Assembly (NCBI GenBank): GCA_958426095.1 | Contig: CATZYB010000111.1 | Span: 1 to 8,693, forward strand | DNA length: 8,693 nucleotides | Direction: 5' to 3' | DNA from: an uncultured Lachnospiraceae bacterium | GTDB lineage: Bacteria > Bacillota > Clostridia > Lachnospirales > Lachnospiraceae | Part shown: piece after piece, positions 1 to 6,410 of the stretch | How positions within the stretch are numbered: position 1 is the stretch's first letter | How the letters are laid out: the number at the start of each line of letters is the position of its first letter | Position numbers and translations under genes: made by a program | The notes under the pieces: generated by a model | Told to the model about the DNA's origin: nothing | What the model saw: only the letters and a program-made list of their open reading frames with translations | The model's database searches: none

Positions 1-28
1 TTTATCATAGAAGAACCTTTGGTGACAT

Positions 29-1840
29 ATTTACAGAAAAAGTTTCACACTGCCACACCGTTTAAAAAAACATTACCCGTTCTTTGCGGCTCTCTGCCTG
101 ATTGCCGCTTTTATCGGCAGCGAATTCAGTTCATCCCTCAGCATCATCAATTCCGCCAATCCGGAAAATACCGAAACCTACGCGGAAGATCCCGCCGCAA
201 ATGGCCCGGAAGAAGGGCTGATAAACGTGATTTCGCATATTATTTCCGGCAATCTGGAAGAAGGTGATGCCCAGGCCTCCCGGATTACCGAGCATATGGT
301 CGCCCAGTCTGAAAAGAACCGTACAACTGCCTTCGGACGGAGCCGGGGCGTACTTTCCATGTTCATTAACAGCGTCACTTCCGGTTCTCTGTTCGTCCGG
401 ATTGCCATGGGTCTGCAGTCTTTATTCCAGTCCCACAGCATTTCTCTGATGCTTTTGATCCTGTTCAGCATGCTGATCATTTTCGGCGGATGGTTTCTCA
501 CCATTAATGTTTATCCGGTAATTTCCCGGAGGATATTTCTGGAGGGACACTGTTACGATGAAGTACACAGCCACCGTCTCCTCTTTCTTTTTAAGGTCAA
601 ACGCTGGCTGCGGGCCGCATCCGCCATGCTCCTTGTCCGCATTTTCAAATTTTTGTGGTGGTGTACCCTGATCGGCGGCATCATCAAGCATTATTCTTAT
701 TATATGGTGCCGTTTATCATCGCAGAAAACCCGGATATCCCGCCGAGGGAAGCTATACGGCTGTCGTGCCGGATGATGAAGGGCCACAAATGGGAATGCT
801 TCGTCCATGAACTTTCCTTTCTCGGATGGATGATTCTCGGCAGTCTGACCCTCGGCGTCAGCGACATTCTTTTTACAAATCCCTACACCACCGCCTTTTT
901 CACGGAATATTATGTACATCTTCGCCAACTTGCAAAAGATAAACATATTGAAGATGCAGAACTGTTGAACGATACCTATCTTTTTGAGAAAGCAGATTCA
1001 AAAACGATGGAAAGTACCTATGCAGATATTATTGCCGCCGTCTCCCATCCACAGGTGACCCTGCCCGAACTCAAAGGATTTCATAAATTTATCGCCGATA
1101 CCTTTGGCGTCACATTCATTCATTCAAAAGCCGAACAGGCCTACGAAAAAGACCAGGCCCGACTTACCCGGATTGACCGGGAAATTGCCGCAGCAGAAGG
1201 CCGGGTTTATCCGACACGGCTTTCGCCGCTTCCATCCGATATGAAACGGGAATGGATTGGAACTGTCCACTATATCCGGCATTATTCTGTCTGGTCGATT
1301 ATCATTATTTTCTTTGCCCTGTCCTTCATCGGCTGGATCTGGGAAGTCAGTCTCCATATGATCACCTACGGAGAATTCGTCAACCGGGGCGTGCTTTTCG
1401 GCCCGTGGCTGCCGATTTATGGCGCAGGCAGCGCCCTGATTCTATTACTTTTAAATAAATTCCGCAAAAATCCACCGCTGGAATTTATTTTGGCCATCAC
1501 CCTTTGCGGCCTTGTTGAATACTTTACCGGTTATTATCTGGAAATCACCCACAATGGTCAGCGTTGGTGGGATTATACCGGCTACTACCTGAACCTTCAC
1601 GGCCGTATCTGCGCTGAAGGCCTGTTGACCTTTGGCCTCGGCGGCATGTTGATCGTTTATGTTCTGGCTCCTGTGCTGGACAACCTTATCCGTCAAATAT
1701 CTCGCAGGATTCTCATTCCTCTGTGTATTGCATTGATTATCCTTTTTGCCTGTGATGAATGCTATTCGTCCAGACATCCAAATACAGGGGCAGGAATTAC
1801 TAAAGAGCTTGTCCAGGGCGCCCCTCGCAAAGGCTCCTGA
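29..1840 (+). CDS. DUF975 + PF06541 (ABC transporter type IV-like) fusion membrane protein; 5' end probably frameshifted
   Basis: Polytopic membrane protein of unknown function. The frame is open from 26, after a TGA at 23-25, giving about 603 residues if it began at the ATT codon at 29. The first conventional start in this frame (GTG at 227) would remove a clear first membrane segment (residues ~16-30, HYPFFAALCLIAAF). The N-terminal half (to ~300) is DUF975-like: a long hydrophobic stretch ~138-160, then MVPFIIAENP and a MM-x-G-x-K segment, ending with NPYTTAFFTEYY. The C-terminal third is PF06541-like, with FIGWIWEVS, NRGVLFGPWLPIYGAG, EYFTGYYLE, RWWDYTGYYLNLHGRI and several hydrophobic segments. 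PF06541 is labelled a putative ABC-transporter permease, but no ATPase gene adjoins it, so transport is unproven. The true start is unresolved: frame 1 holds GTG 22 and TTG 19 and is open to the window edge. A one-base difference in the A7 run at 64-70 would join it to this frame. No strong ribosome binding site is visible. Family assignment is confident; the 5' end is not. Confidence 0.8.
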   Translation: MYRKSFTLPHRLKKHYPFFAALCLIAAFIGSEFSSSLSIINSANPENTETYAEDPAANGPEEGLINVISHIISGNLEEGDAQASRITEHMVAQSEKNRTTAFGRSRGVLSMFINSVTSGSLFVRIAMGLQSLFQSHSISLMLLILFSMLIIFGGWFLTINVYPVISRRIFLEGHCYDEVHSHRLLFLFKVKRWLRAASAMLLVRIFKFLWWCTLIGGIIKHYSYYMVPFIIAENPDIPPREAIRLSCRMMKGHKWECFVHELSFLGWMILGSLTLGVSDILFTNPYTTAFFTEYYVHLRQLAKDKHIEDAELLNDTYLFEKADSKTMESTYADIIAAVSHPQVTLPELKGFHKFIADTFGVTFIHSKAEQAYEKDQARLTRIDREIAAAEGRVYPTRLSPLPSDMKREWIGTVHYIRHYSVWSIIIIFFALSFIGWIWEVSLHMITYGEFVNRGVLFGPWLPIYGAGSALILLLLNKFRKNPPLEFILAITLCGLVEYFTGYYLEITHNGQRWWDYTGYYLNLHGRICAEGLLTFGLGGMLIVYVLAPVLDNLIRQISRRILIPLCIALIILFACDECYSSRHPNTGAGITKELVQGAPRKGS

Positions 1841-1849
1841 ACAAGCTCT
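1804..1849. repeat. Inverted repeat across the stop codon, possible weak terminator between convergent genes
   Basis: Arms 1804-1817 and 1836-1849 pair over 14 bp with one mismatch (outer 9 bp AGAGCTTGT/ACAAGCTCT are perfect), around an 18 nt loop. The right arm contains the TGA stop of the membrane protein gene. It sits between two converging genes, where a shared terminator is expected, but neither side has a proper T tract (ATAGTCTTT on the plus side, CTCTTTA on the minus side). A transcript-end or RNA-stabilising hairpin is the likeliest role. Confidence 0.4.
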
Positions 1850-1872
1850 GATCATAGTCTTTATGTATTCAA

Positions 1873-2553
1873 TTATTTGGATTCTTTACGGAAACGTAAG
1901 AACCAGTCAAGACTGTATTCTGTATCTGAATTGCTCGCCATTCCGCGTTCAGCAGCCTCACAGGTCGTCGGAGTCGGAATGATGACATCGTTCCCCTGAA
2001 CCCAATTCGCCGGTGTGGAACAATGATCCGCATCTGCTTTCTGAAGGGCGATGATCGCACGACGGATCTCATCAAAATTCCGTCCCGTTGTCAGCGGATA
2101 ATAGATGATCGCACGAATCACTGATTCCGGGTCAATGATAAAAACGGCACGAACTGCCTGTGTACTGGATACATTTGGCTGGAGCATACCATACTTCGTC
2201 GAAACCTTCATATTTAAATCTGCAATCACCGGGAAATTGATCTTCGGTTTGGAAATACCGTTCCATTCCAGTTCTTCAATTTTTCGAATCCATGCGATAT
2301 GAGAATAGAGAGAGTCCACGGACAGACCGATCAACTGTGTATTTATCTCCTTAAAGGCATCTTCCATAGAGGCCAGGGTCATAAATTCTGTTGTACACAC
2401 CGGGGTAAAGTCCGATGGATGAGAAAAGAACAGAACCCATTTTCCTTTAAAATCTTCCGGGAAATTAACAGTTCCCTGTGTCGTAAGCGCTGTAAATTCC
2501 GGAGCTTTATCGCCGATCAACGGCAATCTATAGCTGTTTGCTTCTTCGTTCAT
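1873..2553 (-). CDS. Peroxiredoxin, AhpC/TSA superfamily, Prx6 (1-Cys-like) subfamily
   Basis: Cytosolic thiol peroxidase of 226 residues that would reduce hydrogen peroxide and organic hydroperoxides. The active site is PSDFTPVC at residues 46-53: P46, T50 and the peroxidatic Cys53, with the matching Arg at about 135 in AVRAVFIIDP. HPSDFTPVCTTE, the length well above typical AhpC, and the C-terminal TPANWVQGNDVIIPTPTTC segment are marks of the Prx6 subfamily. Two more cysteines (C178 and C198) lie in this C-terminal extension; in some microbial Prx6 proteins C-terminal cysteines act in resolution, so a strict 1-Cys mechanism should not be assumed. The ATG at 2551-2553 is preceded by AGGAGG at about 2562-2567. 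It has its own promoter and is probably monocistronic. No dedicated reductase gene is adjacent. A role in oxidative-stress defence in an anaerobe is inferred from the family. Confidence 0.93.
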   Translation of the reverse strand: MNEEANSYRLPLIGDKAPEFTALTTQGTVNFPEDFKGKWVLFFSHPSDFTPVCTTEFMTLASMEDAFKEINTQLIGLSVDSLYSHIAWIRKIEELEWNGISKPKINFPVIADLNMKVSTKYGMLQPNVSSTQAVRAVFIIDPESVIRAIIYYPLTTGRNFDEIRRAIIALQKADADHCSTPANWVQGNDVIIPTPTTCEAAERGMASNSDTEYSLDWFLRFRKESK

Positions 2554-2594
2554 CTTTATTTCCTCCTGTCATAATAATTTGAATATACAGATTT

Positions 2595-2623
2595 ATTATA
2601 ATATGTTCGTTTTCAAAAAGCAA
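2595..2623 (-). promoter_or_regulatory. Promoter of the peroxiredoxin gene
   Basis: On the minus strand TTGCTT (2618-2623), a 17 nt spacer and a perfect TATAAT (2595-2600) lie about 40 nt upstream of the start codon. The -35 box is weak (3 of 6), the -10 is consensus. The sequence TTATAAT at the -10 also equals half of a PerR box, but the other half does not match, so PerR control is not claimed. Confidence 0.6.
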
Positions 2624-2640
2624 TCCAAACACTTGATATA

Positions 2641-3345
2641 TTATCTCATTGAATCCACAAAACTCTGAAAAATTTTTTTACTATTTTCATCTTTTAAATA
2701 AGAAAATTCCGGATGCCACTGAAAAGCCCACACATATTTCTTTTCAGGTGCATATACGGCTTCGACCAACCCATCCTCCGAATAGGCCATCGCACACAGC
2801 TTCGCCGCCAGCTTTCTGACCGCCTGATGATGATAACTATTGACAGGAATCACCGTCTGACCGAGCAATCCATGTAAAGGCGAACCCTCAACAATATCAA
2901 CCTCATGTACCGGCTCATCATAAGGCGGCGACTGATGATGCTTCACTTCCGAGGGTTTCTGAGACGGCAGATCCTGATATAATGTTCCTCCCAGAACCGC
3001 ATTGATAAATTGTATACCCCGACAGATACCAAGCACCGGCTTATCCCGTTCCCAGGCCAAAGCCAGCAATCTGCGCTCCATCTCGTCTCTTTCTTTACAG
3101 CGCTCCCCGCATACGGGCAATATCTCTTCTCTGTAAATGTCTGGGGACACATCCTGGCCGCCCGTGAACAGAAACCCATCAAATTTTTTAACAATCTGTT
3201 CCAATACCCCCTGATCTGACGTCAACGGGAGCATAACAGGAATGGCCCCTTCTCTGGCAAGGCCCTCCATGTAACCCGGCAGCATCCAATAACTTTCTCT
3301 TTCTCTGTCAACTAAAGGTATAATTCCTACCATCGGTTTTCCCAC
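2641..3345 (-). CDS. Gamma-glutamyl-gamma-aminobutyrate hydrolase family protein (peptidase C26, PuuD-like)
   Basis: Class I glutamine-amidotransferase-fold hydrolase, 234 residues from the GTG at 3345, cytosolic. Members such as PuuD split gamma-glutamyl amide bonds, for example gamma-glutamyl-GABA in putrescine breakdown. Visible motifs: the oxyanion-region segment FDGFLFTGGQDVSP near residues 55-68, the nucleophile elbow GICRG with Cys108, and QWHPE with His211 and Glu213 completing the triad. The length fits the family (about 230-260). Start choice: AAGGAGG at 3353-3359 leaves only 1 nt to the upstream TTG (3351) but 7 nt to GTG 3345, so GTG is preferred; ATG at 3333 is too far (19 nt). 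No putrescine-pathway gene (puuA, puuB, puuC) adjoins it, so the substrate is open; D-glutamyl or other gamma-glutamyl amides are possible. It lies downstream of a tRNA pair and two terminators. Confidence 0.88.
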   Translation of the reverse strand: MGKPMVGIIPLVDRERESYWMLPGYMEGLAREGAIPVMLPLTSDQGVLEQIVKKFDGFLFTGGQDVSPDIYREEILPVCGERCKERDEMERRLLALAWERDKPVLGICRGIQFINAVLGGTLYQDLPSQKPSEVKHHQSPPYDEPVHEVDIVEGSPLHGLLGQTVIPVNSYHHQAVRKLAAKLCAMAYSEDGLVEAVYAPEKKYVWAFQWHPEFSYLKDENSKKIFQSFVDSMR

Positions 3346-3352
3346 AGTCAAT

Positions 3353-3359
3353 CCTCCTT
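3353..3359 (-). promoter_or_regulatory. Ribosome binding site of the C26 hydrolase gene
   Basis: AAGGAGG on the minus strand, 7 nt before GTG 3345 and 1 nt before TTG 3351. The spacing selects the GTG as start. The site begins just 3 nt after the T run of the upstream hairpin, so folding of that hairpin or termination there would directly affect expression. Confidence 0.75.
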
Positions 3360-3362
3360 ATC

Positions 3363-3404
3363 AAAAAAGAGACAAGAAGCCTGTATCCGAACTTCATTGT
3401 CTCT
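3363..3404 (-). terminator. Intrinsic terminator in the leader of the C26 hydrolase gene (possible attenuator)
   Basis: On the minus strand the arms 3392-3404 and 3368-3379 pair over 12 bp (AGAGACAA, one bulged T, GAAG with CTTCTTGTCTCT), with a 12 nt loop, followed at once by a T6 run (3368-3363). This is a convincing Rho-independent terminator in form. It lies downstream of the tRNA-Cys terminator and immediately upstream of the hydrolase ribosome binding site. It may be a back-up terminator of the tRNA unit or a conditional attenuator of the hydrolase gene. Confidence 0.7.
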
Positions 3405-3429
3405 GATATCATTTATTTTTTTAGTTTTT

Positions 3430-3459
3430 AAAACCCCGGAAATGAAAACTTCCGGGGTT
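3430..3459 (-). terminator. Terminator of the tRNA-Glu/tRNA-Cys unit
   Basis: Perfect 10 bp stem, 3432-3441 with 3450-3459 (core CCCCGGAA), 8 nt loop. On the minus strand the stem runs into TTTT (3433-3430), then A-rich sequence. It begins 7 nt after the tRNA-Cys 3' end. The T tract is short, which may be why a second terminator follows. Confidence 0.7.
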
Positions 3460-3466
3460 ACTGCAG

Positions 3467-3538
3467 AGGCGCAGACCGGATTTGAACCGGTGCGTACTGG
3501 TGTTGCAGACCATTGCCTTACCACTTGGCTACTGCGCC
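3467..3538 (-). tRNA. tRNA-Cys (anticodon GCA)
   Basis: 72 nt cloverleaf. Acceptor arms GGCGCAG (3532-3538) and CTGCGCC (3468-3474) pair perfectly, discriminator U at 3467 as usual for Cys. The T loop TTCAAAT is closed by ACCGG/CCGGT. The anticodon GCA is at 3504-3506 in loop CTGCAAC. The first pair of the anticodon stem is A-G, the other four pair. CCA is not encoded. It is the second gene of a two-tRNA unit. Confidence 0.96.
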
Positions 3539-3546
3539 TTACATTA

Positions 3547-3560
3547 TGCACTTTTGTGCA
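3547..3560. repeat. Small hairpin in the tRNA spacer
   Basis: TGCAC-TTTT-GTGCA, a perfect 5 bp stem with a 4 nt loop, fills much of the 23 nt spacer between tRNA-Glu and tRNA-Cys. It could aid separation of the two tRNAs from the common transcript; this is inference only. Confidence 0.3.
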
Positions 3561-3561
3561 A

Positions 3562-3633
3562 TGACTCCAAGGGGATTTGAACCCCTGTTACCGCCGTGAA
3601 AGGGCGGTGTCTTAACCGCTTGACCATGGAGCC
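3562..3633 (-). tRNA. tRNA-Glu (anticodon UUC)
   Basis: 72 nt cloverleaf. Acceptor arms GGCTCCA (3627-3633) and TGGAGTC (3563-3569) pair with one G-U. Discriminator A at 3562. Anticodon stem CCGCC/GGCGG encloses loop CTTTCAC, anticodon TTC at 3598-3600. T arm AGGGG-TTCAAAT-CCCCT. CCA is not encoded. First gene of the Glu-Cys tRNA unit. Confidence 0.97.
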
Positions 3634-3645
3634 TCAGCGATATCT

Positions 3646-3674
3646 ATACTATCATATCTTAAGAAGTTTGGCAA
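3646..3674 (-). promoter_or_regulatory. Promoter of the tRNA-Glu/tRNA-Cys unit
   Basis: TTGCCA (3669-3674), 17 nt spacer, TAGTAT (3646-3651) on the minus strand. The -35 matches consensus at 5 of 6 positions, the -10 at 4 of 6. The predicted start site falls just a few nt before the tRNA-Glu 5' end. It sits within 40 nt of the modC stop codon, and no terminator separates them. Confidence 0.6.
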
Positions 3675-3707
3675 GAGAAATTTTCAATTTTTCCAGATTT
3701 TTTCATT

Positions 3708-4757
3708 TTATTCCGTCAGCAAATGTAAATCCGATTTTTTCAGATAAAGCCTTTCCGGCATCTTGTCCCGTCCATATTGCCACGCATCTTTAAATACCTT
3801 CCAGTCCAGCCGTCCTGCTGCGCGTCTCGACGTCTTAAAGGAAATATTATATTCAAATAAATCTTCTGTCACCACCGGTTCAAGTACTGTAAAATCAAAA
3901 TAGTCATTTTCTTCTGTTTTATGCATGGAAAATTGATGGGCACGAATGGCCACCGCCCGAATATCTGACCCGGACCTTCCCCGGATCGGCAATTCAATAT
4001 CCCAATCCTCCACATAAATGCCTGAACCCCCAGGCCGGACCTTTGCAATATTTTTACACCCGGTCAATCGGGCTATCGTCTCATTCCCCGGCTCATCAAA
4101 AATCTGTTTTGTATTCCCCTGGCCTGCAATCCGTCCCTGTTCAAGAACAAGCAGTTCCTCGCTCATCCGATATACTTCGTCCCGGCTGTGGGATACTAAA
4201 ACGACGATACCCGGATAGGATTCGAGCATTTCCATCAACTCCCGCTGCATCTGATCTCTCAGATGGACGTCCAGAGCCGAAAACGGCTCGTCCAGCAATA
4301 TCACTTCCGGATCACAGACCAGCATTCTCGCCAGAGCGACTCTCTGTTGCTGTCCCCCGGAAAGTTCCCCCGGAAGCCGTTTTTCAAGTCCATTGAGATG
4401 AAATCGTTCCACCATCTCATGGACCCGCCGCCCGATTTCTTCCCTTTTTCCAGTCAATCCGGCAGCAATGTTCTGCTCCACCGTCATTGTCGGAAAGAGG
4501 GCATAATTCTGAAACAGGTATCCGACTTTGCGTAACTGAGGCTTTAAATTGAGCCGCTTTGAAGAGTCATACAGGACTTTCCCGTTAATAAGGATACGTC
4601 CTTCCTCCGGCCGCTCAATACCGGCAATACTTTTTAAAGTCAGACTTTTACCGCACCCGGAGGCGCCGAGAATACCGATGCGCCTGCTGTCGCTTTGAAA
4701 TGCAATATTCAGTTTAAAACTTCCTAAATCCTTTTTGATCAAAACCTCAATTGACAT
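3708..4757 (-). CDS. modC: Molybdate ABC transporter ATP-binding protein ModC
   Basis: Cytosolic ATPase (349 residues) that drives molybdate import through ModB. Motifs in order: Walker A GASGCGKSLT (31-40), Q-loop Gln83, signature LSGGQQ (132-137), Walker B VILLDE (152-157), D-loop SALD (160-163), switch His190. The region after about 230 (TGCKNIAKV, then a divergent TOBE-like segment) is the regulatory C-terminal part typical of ModC, where oxyanion binding can inhibit transport in some homologues. The length is close to that of E. coli ModC. It starts 1 nt after the modB stop codon with a weak GGTGG site inside modB, so translation is probably coupled. Last gene of the molybdenum operon; no clear terminator follows. 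Tungstate transport cannot be excluded by sequence alone. Confidence 0.95.
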   Translation of the reverse strand: MSIEVLIKKDLGSFKLNIAFQSDSRRIGILGASGCGKSLTLKSIAGIERPEEGRILINGKVLYDSSKRLNLKPQLRKVGYLFQNYALFPTMTVEQNIAAGLTGKREEIGRRVHEMVERFHLNGLEKRLPGELSGGQQQRVALARMLVCDPEVILLDEPFSALDVHLRDQMQRELMEMLESYPGIVVLVSHSRDEVYRMSEELLVLEQGRIAGQGNTKQIFDEPGNETIARLTGCKNIAKVRPGGSGIYVEDWDIELPIRGRSGSDIRAVAIRAHQFSMHKTEENDYFDFTVLEPVVTEDLFEYNISFKTSRRAAGRLDWKVFKDAWQYGRDKMPERLYLKKSDLHLLTE

Positions 4758-4758
4758 C

Positions 4759-5463
4759 CTACCACCGTTTCACATGCTTCATCTGTTTCCCGATCATTAA
4801 ATTCATTACGCACACAATGCCAAAAGCAAGGACCATGACGATTCCAACCCAAACCCCTGCCGTCAGATAATCGCCGTCCTGTATGACCATAGCGATTTTC
4901 TGTGAGATTGTCCCTGTCTTTCCCGGGATATTACCGGCCAGCATAGAGGTTGCTCCATACTCTCCCATCGCTCTCGCAAAGGTTAAAATCGTTCCGGCCG
5001 CCACTCCCGGTCCGGCCGTCGGCATGACGACCTTCCAGAAAATCTTCCATTCCGACATTCCCAGGGTCCGGGCTGCATAAATCAGATTCACATCAATCTG
5101 TTCAAAAGCAGCCCGGGCATTCCGGTACATCAGAGGAAAGGCGATGACCGTCGCCGCAATGACACACCCCGCCCAGGATTGAACAATCTTAATATCGAAG
5201 GTATCGTACAGATAAGCCCCCACAGGTCTCCGGGTGCTAAAGAGCAAAAGCAGGAAAAAACCTGCGACCGTCGGCGGAAGAACCATCGGCAATGTCAAAA
5301 GTCCATCTATTACAGCCTTTATCCCGGATTTCGCTTTTACCACCTTTCTGGCCGCATAAATTCCCAGAAAAAACGCCAGAACAGTGGCTACCGCCCCGGT
5401 CTTCAGCGAGATAAACAGGGGACTCCAGTCCAGGTTCATCAAAATTTCTCCTACTTTCTCCAT
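4759..5463 (-). CDS. modB: Molybdate ABC transporter permease ModB
   Basis: Inner-membrane channel subunit (234 residues) with five or six hydrophobic segments. LTLPMVLPPTVAGF (57-69) and the cytoplasmic coupling loop AARTLGMSEWKIFWKVVMP (130-148, the EAA-loop region that contacts ModC) are characteristic of ModB/CysT-type permeases, as is FARAMGEYGATSMLAGN. Two starts are plausible: ATG 5463 with GGGGAG 8 nt upstream, or ATG 5439 (residue 9, MNLDWSPLF) with TAGGAG 8 nt upstream. The shorter form matches the usual N-terminus of the family; the longer one is given here. It lies 29 nt after modA and 1 nt before modC. Confidence 0.95.
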   Translation of the reverse strand: MEKVGEILMNLDWSPLFISLKTGAVATVLAFFLGIYAARKVVKAKSGIKAVIDGLLTLPMVLPPTVAGFFLLLLFSTRRPVGAYLYDTFDIKIVQSWAGCVIAATVIAFPLMYRNARAAFEQIDVNLIYAARTLGMSEWKIFWKVVMPTAGPGVAAGTILTFARAMGEYGATSMLAGNIPGKTGTISQKIAMVIQDGDYLTAGVWVGIVMVLAFGIVCVMNLMIGKQMKHVKRW

Positions 5464-5492
5464 TGTTTCATCTCCCCTGCTCTCAGGCGTTG

Positions 5493-6410
5493 TTATTCCA
5501 CATTTGTATCAAAATAGTAACTCTCAAATACATCTCTGGATTCATCCGAAAGAACAAACTGTAAGAAATCCTCCGCCGCCTTTTTCTCTGTTTCATCCGC
5601 TTCTTTATTTTGTACCAGACAGATCGGATAGATCACATCGCCCGTCAGATCATAGCTTACTTTTTCAAGAATCTCCACCTTATCTTCGTAGCCGTATGTA
5701 TCTGAATAATAGGTCGTTCCGACCTCGCAGGCCCCTTCGGTCACTGCGATCAGCACCTTGCTCACATTATCCTGCTCACTGATCTCCACACCGCCCAGAG
5801 CATCGGAAACTTCCTGGGTCGTAATGAGAGAAACATCCTCCGCATCGGGTAAAATCCCCATATTTACCAACGCCTGACGGGTATATTTTCCCACCGGGAC
5901 GCTGCCTCCGGCCAAAGCAATGCTGGCAGCTTCTTCCAGGTTCTCAAGTCCGGTCACTTTCGTGCCGCTGTCTTTTAACGTCAGTACCACAACCTGATTG
6001 TTGACCACATTGTGTCGGGAACCTTCAATAACCAGGCCGTCCGCCTCCAGCTGGTCCATCTGCTTCTGTGCTGCCGAGAAGAAAATGTCGCAGGCATACC
6101 CCTCTTCAATCTGAGTTAAAAGCTTTCCTGAACTATCCGCATTAAACGTAATCTTCACTTCCGGATGTTCGCTCTGGTATCGCTCTGCCAGCTCTGTCAT
6201 GACTGTGTTCAGACTGGCGGCAATAAACACCTGAATCTCTGTCTCCTCTGACCCATTCTCCCCATCGTGAACGGCCACCGCCTTCGTTTCTTCGCTTCCG
6301 GCCAATTCTGTCTCCGCTTTCGTCTCAGCATTGCCCGAGCAGGCCGCAAGGCCTGTCAGCATACACATTGCCATTCCCATTGCCATTATACGTTTCATCC
6401 ATTGTTTCAT
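5493..6410 (-). CDS. modA: Molybdate-binding lipoprotein ModA
   Basis: Extracellular, membrane-anchored substrate-binding protein (305 residues). The N-terminus is a lipoprotein signal: basic residues (K, R), a Met-rich hydrophobic core and lipobox LAAC with the lipidated Cys24. An acidic, low-complexity linker (about 25-57, with two ETKA copies) leads to the binding domain, which opens IQVFIAASLNTVM; Ser66 of AASL and the NADSSG segment (90-95) are expected oxyanion ligands, as are backbone groups near VPVGKYTRQAL. Start: the ATG at 6410 overlaps the upstream TGA as ATGA, a standard coupling arrangement, with AAGGAG 13 nt upstream. A GTG at 6422 is open too, but is only 1 nt from that site. 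Binding selectivity for molybdate over tungstate or sulfate is inferred from family and context. Confidence 0.95.
   Translation of the reverse strand: MKQWMKRIMAMGMAMCMLTGLAACSGNAETKAETELAGSEETKAVAVHDGENGSEETEIQVFIAASLNTVMTELAERYQSEHPEVKITFNADSSGKLLTQIEEGYACDIFFSAAQKQMDQLEADGLVIEGSRHNVVNNQVVVLTLKDSGTKVTGLENLEEAASIALAGGSVPVGKYTRQALVNMGILPDAEDVSLITTQEVSDALGGVEISEQDNVSKVLIAVTEGACEVGTTYYSDTYGYEDKVEILEKVSYDLTGDVIYPICLVQNKEADETEKKAAEDFLQFVLSDESRDVFESYYFDTNVE

Noticed and set aside
422..946. 174-residue open frame on the minus strand inside the membrane protein gene
   Set aside because: It is antisense to a well-matched membrane protein, its translation is Pro/His/Lys-rich with no recognisable family, and there is no ribosome binding site.
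1451..1855. 134-residue minus-strand open frame
   Set aside because: Antisense to the PF06541 region, with no domain signal; best explained by codon bias of the opposite strand.
2580..2605. PerR-type operator before the peroxiredoxin gene
   Set aside because: One half TTATAAT matches because it coincides with the -10 box; the other half matches at only about 3 of 7 positions.
5384..5782. 132-residue plus-strand open frame across modB/modA
   Set aside because: Low-complexity Pro/Ser/Arg-rich translation antisense to two certain genes.
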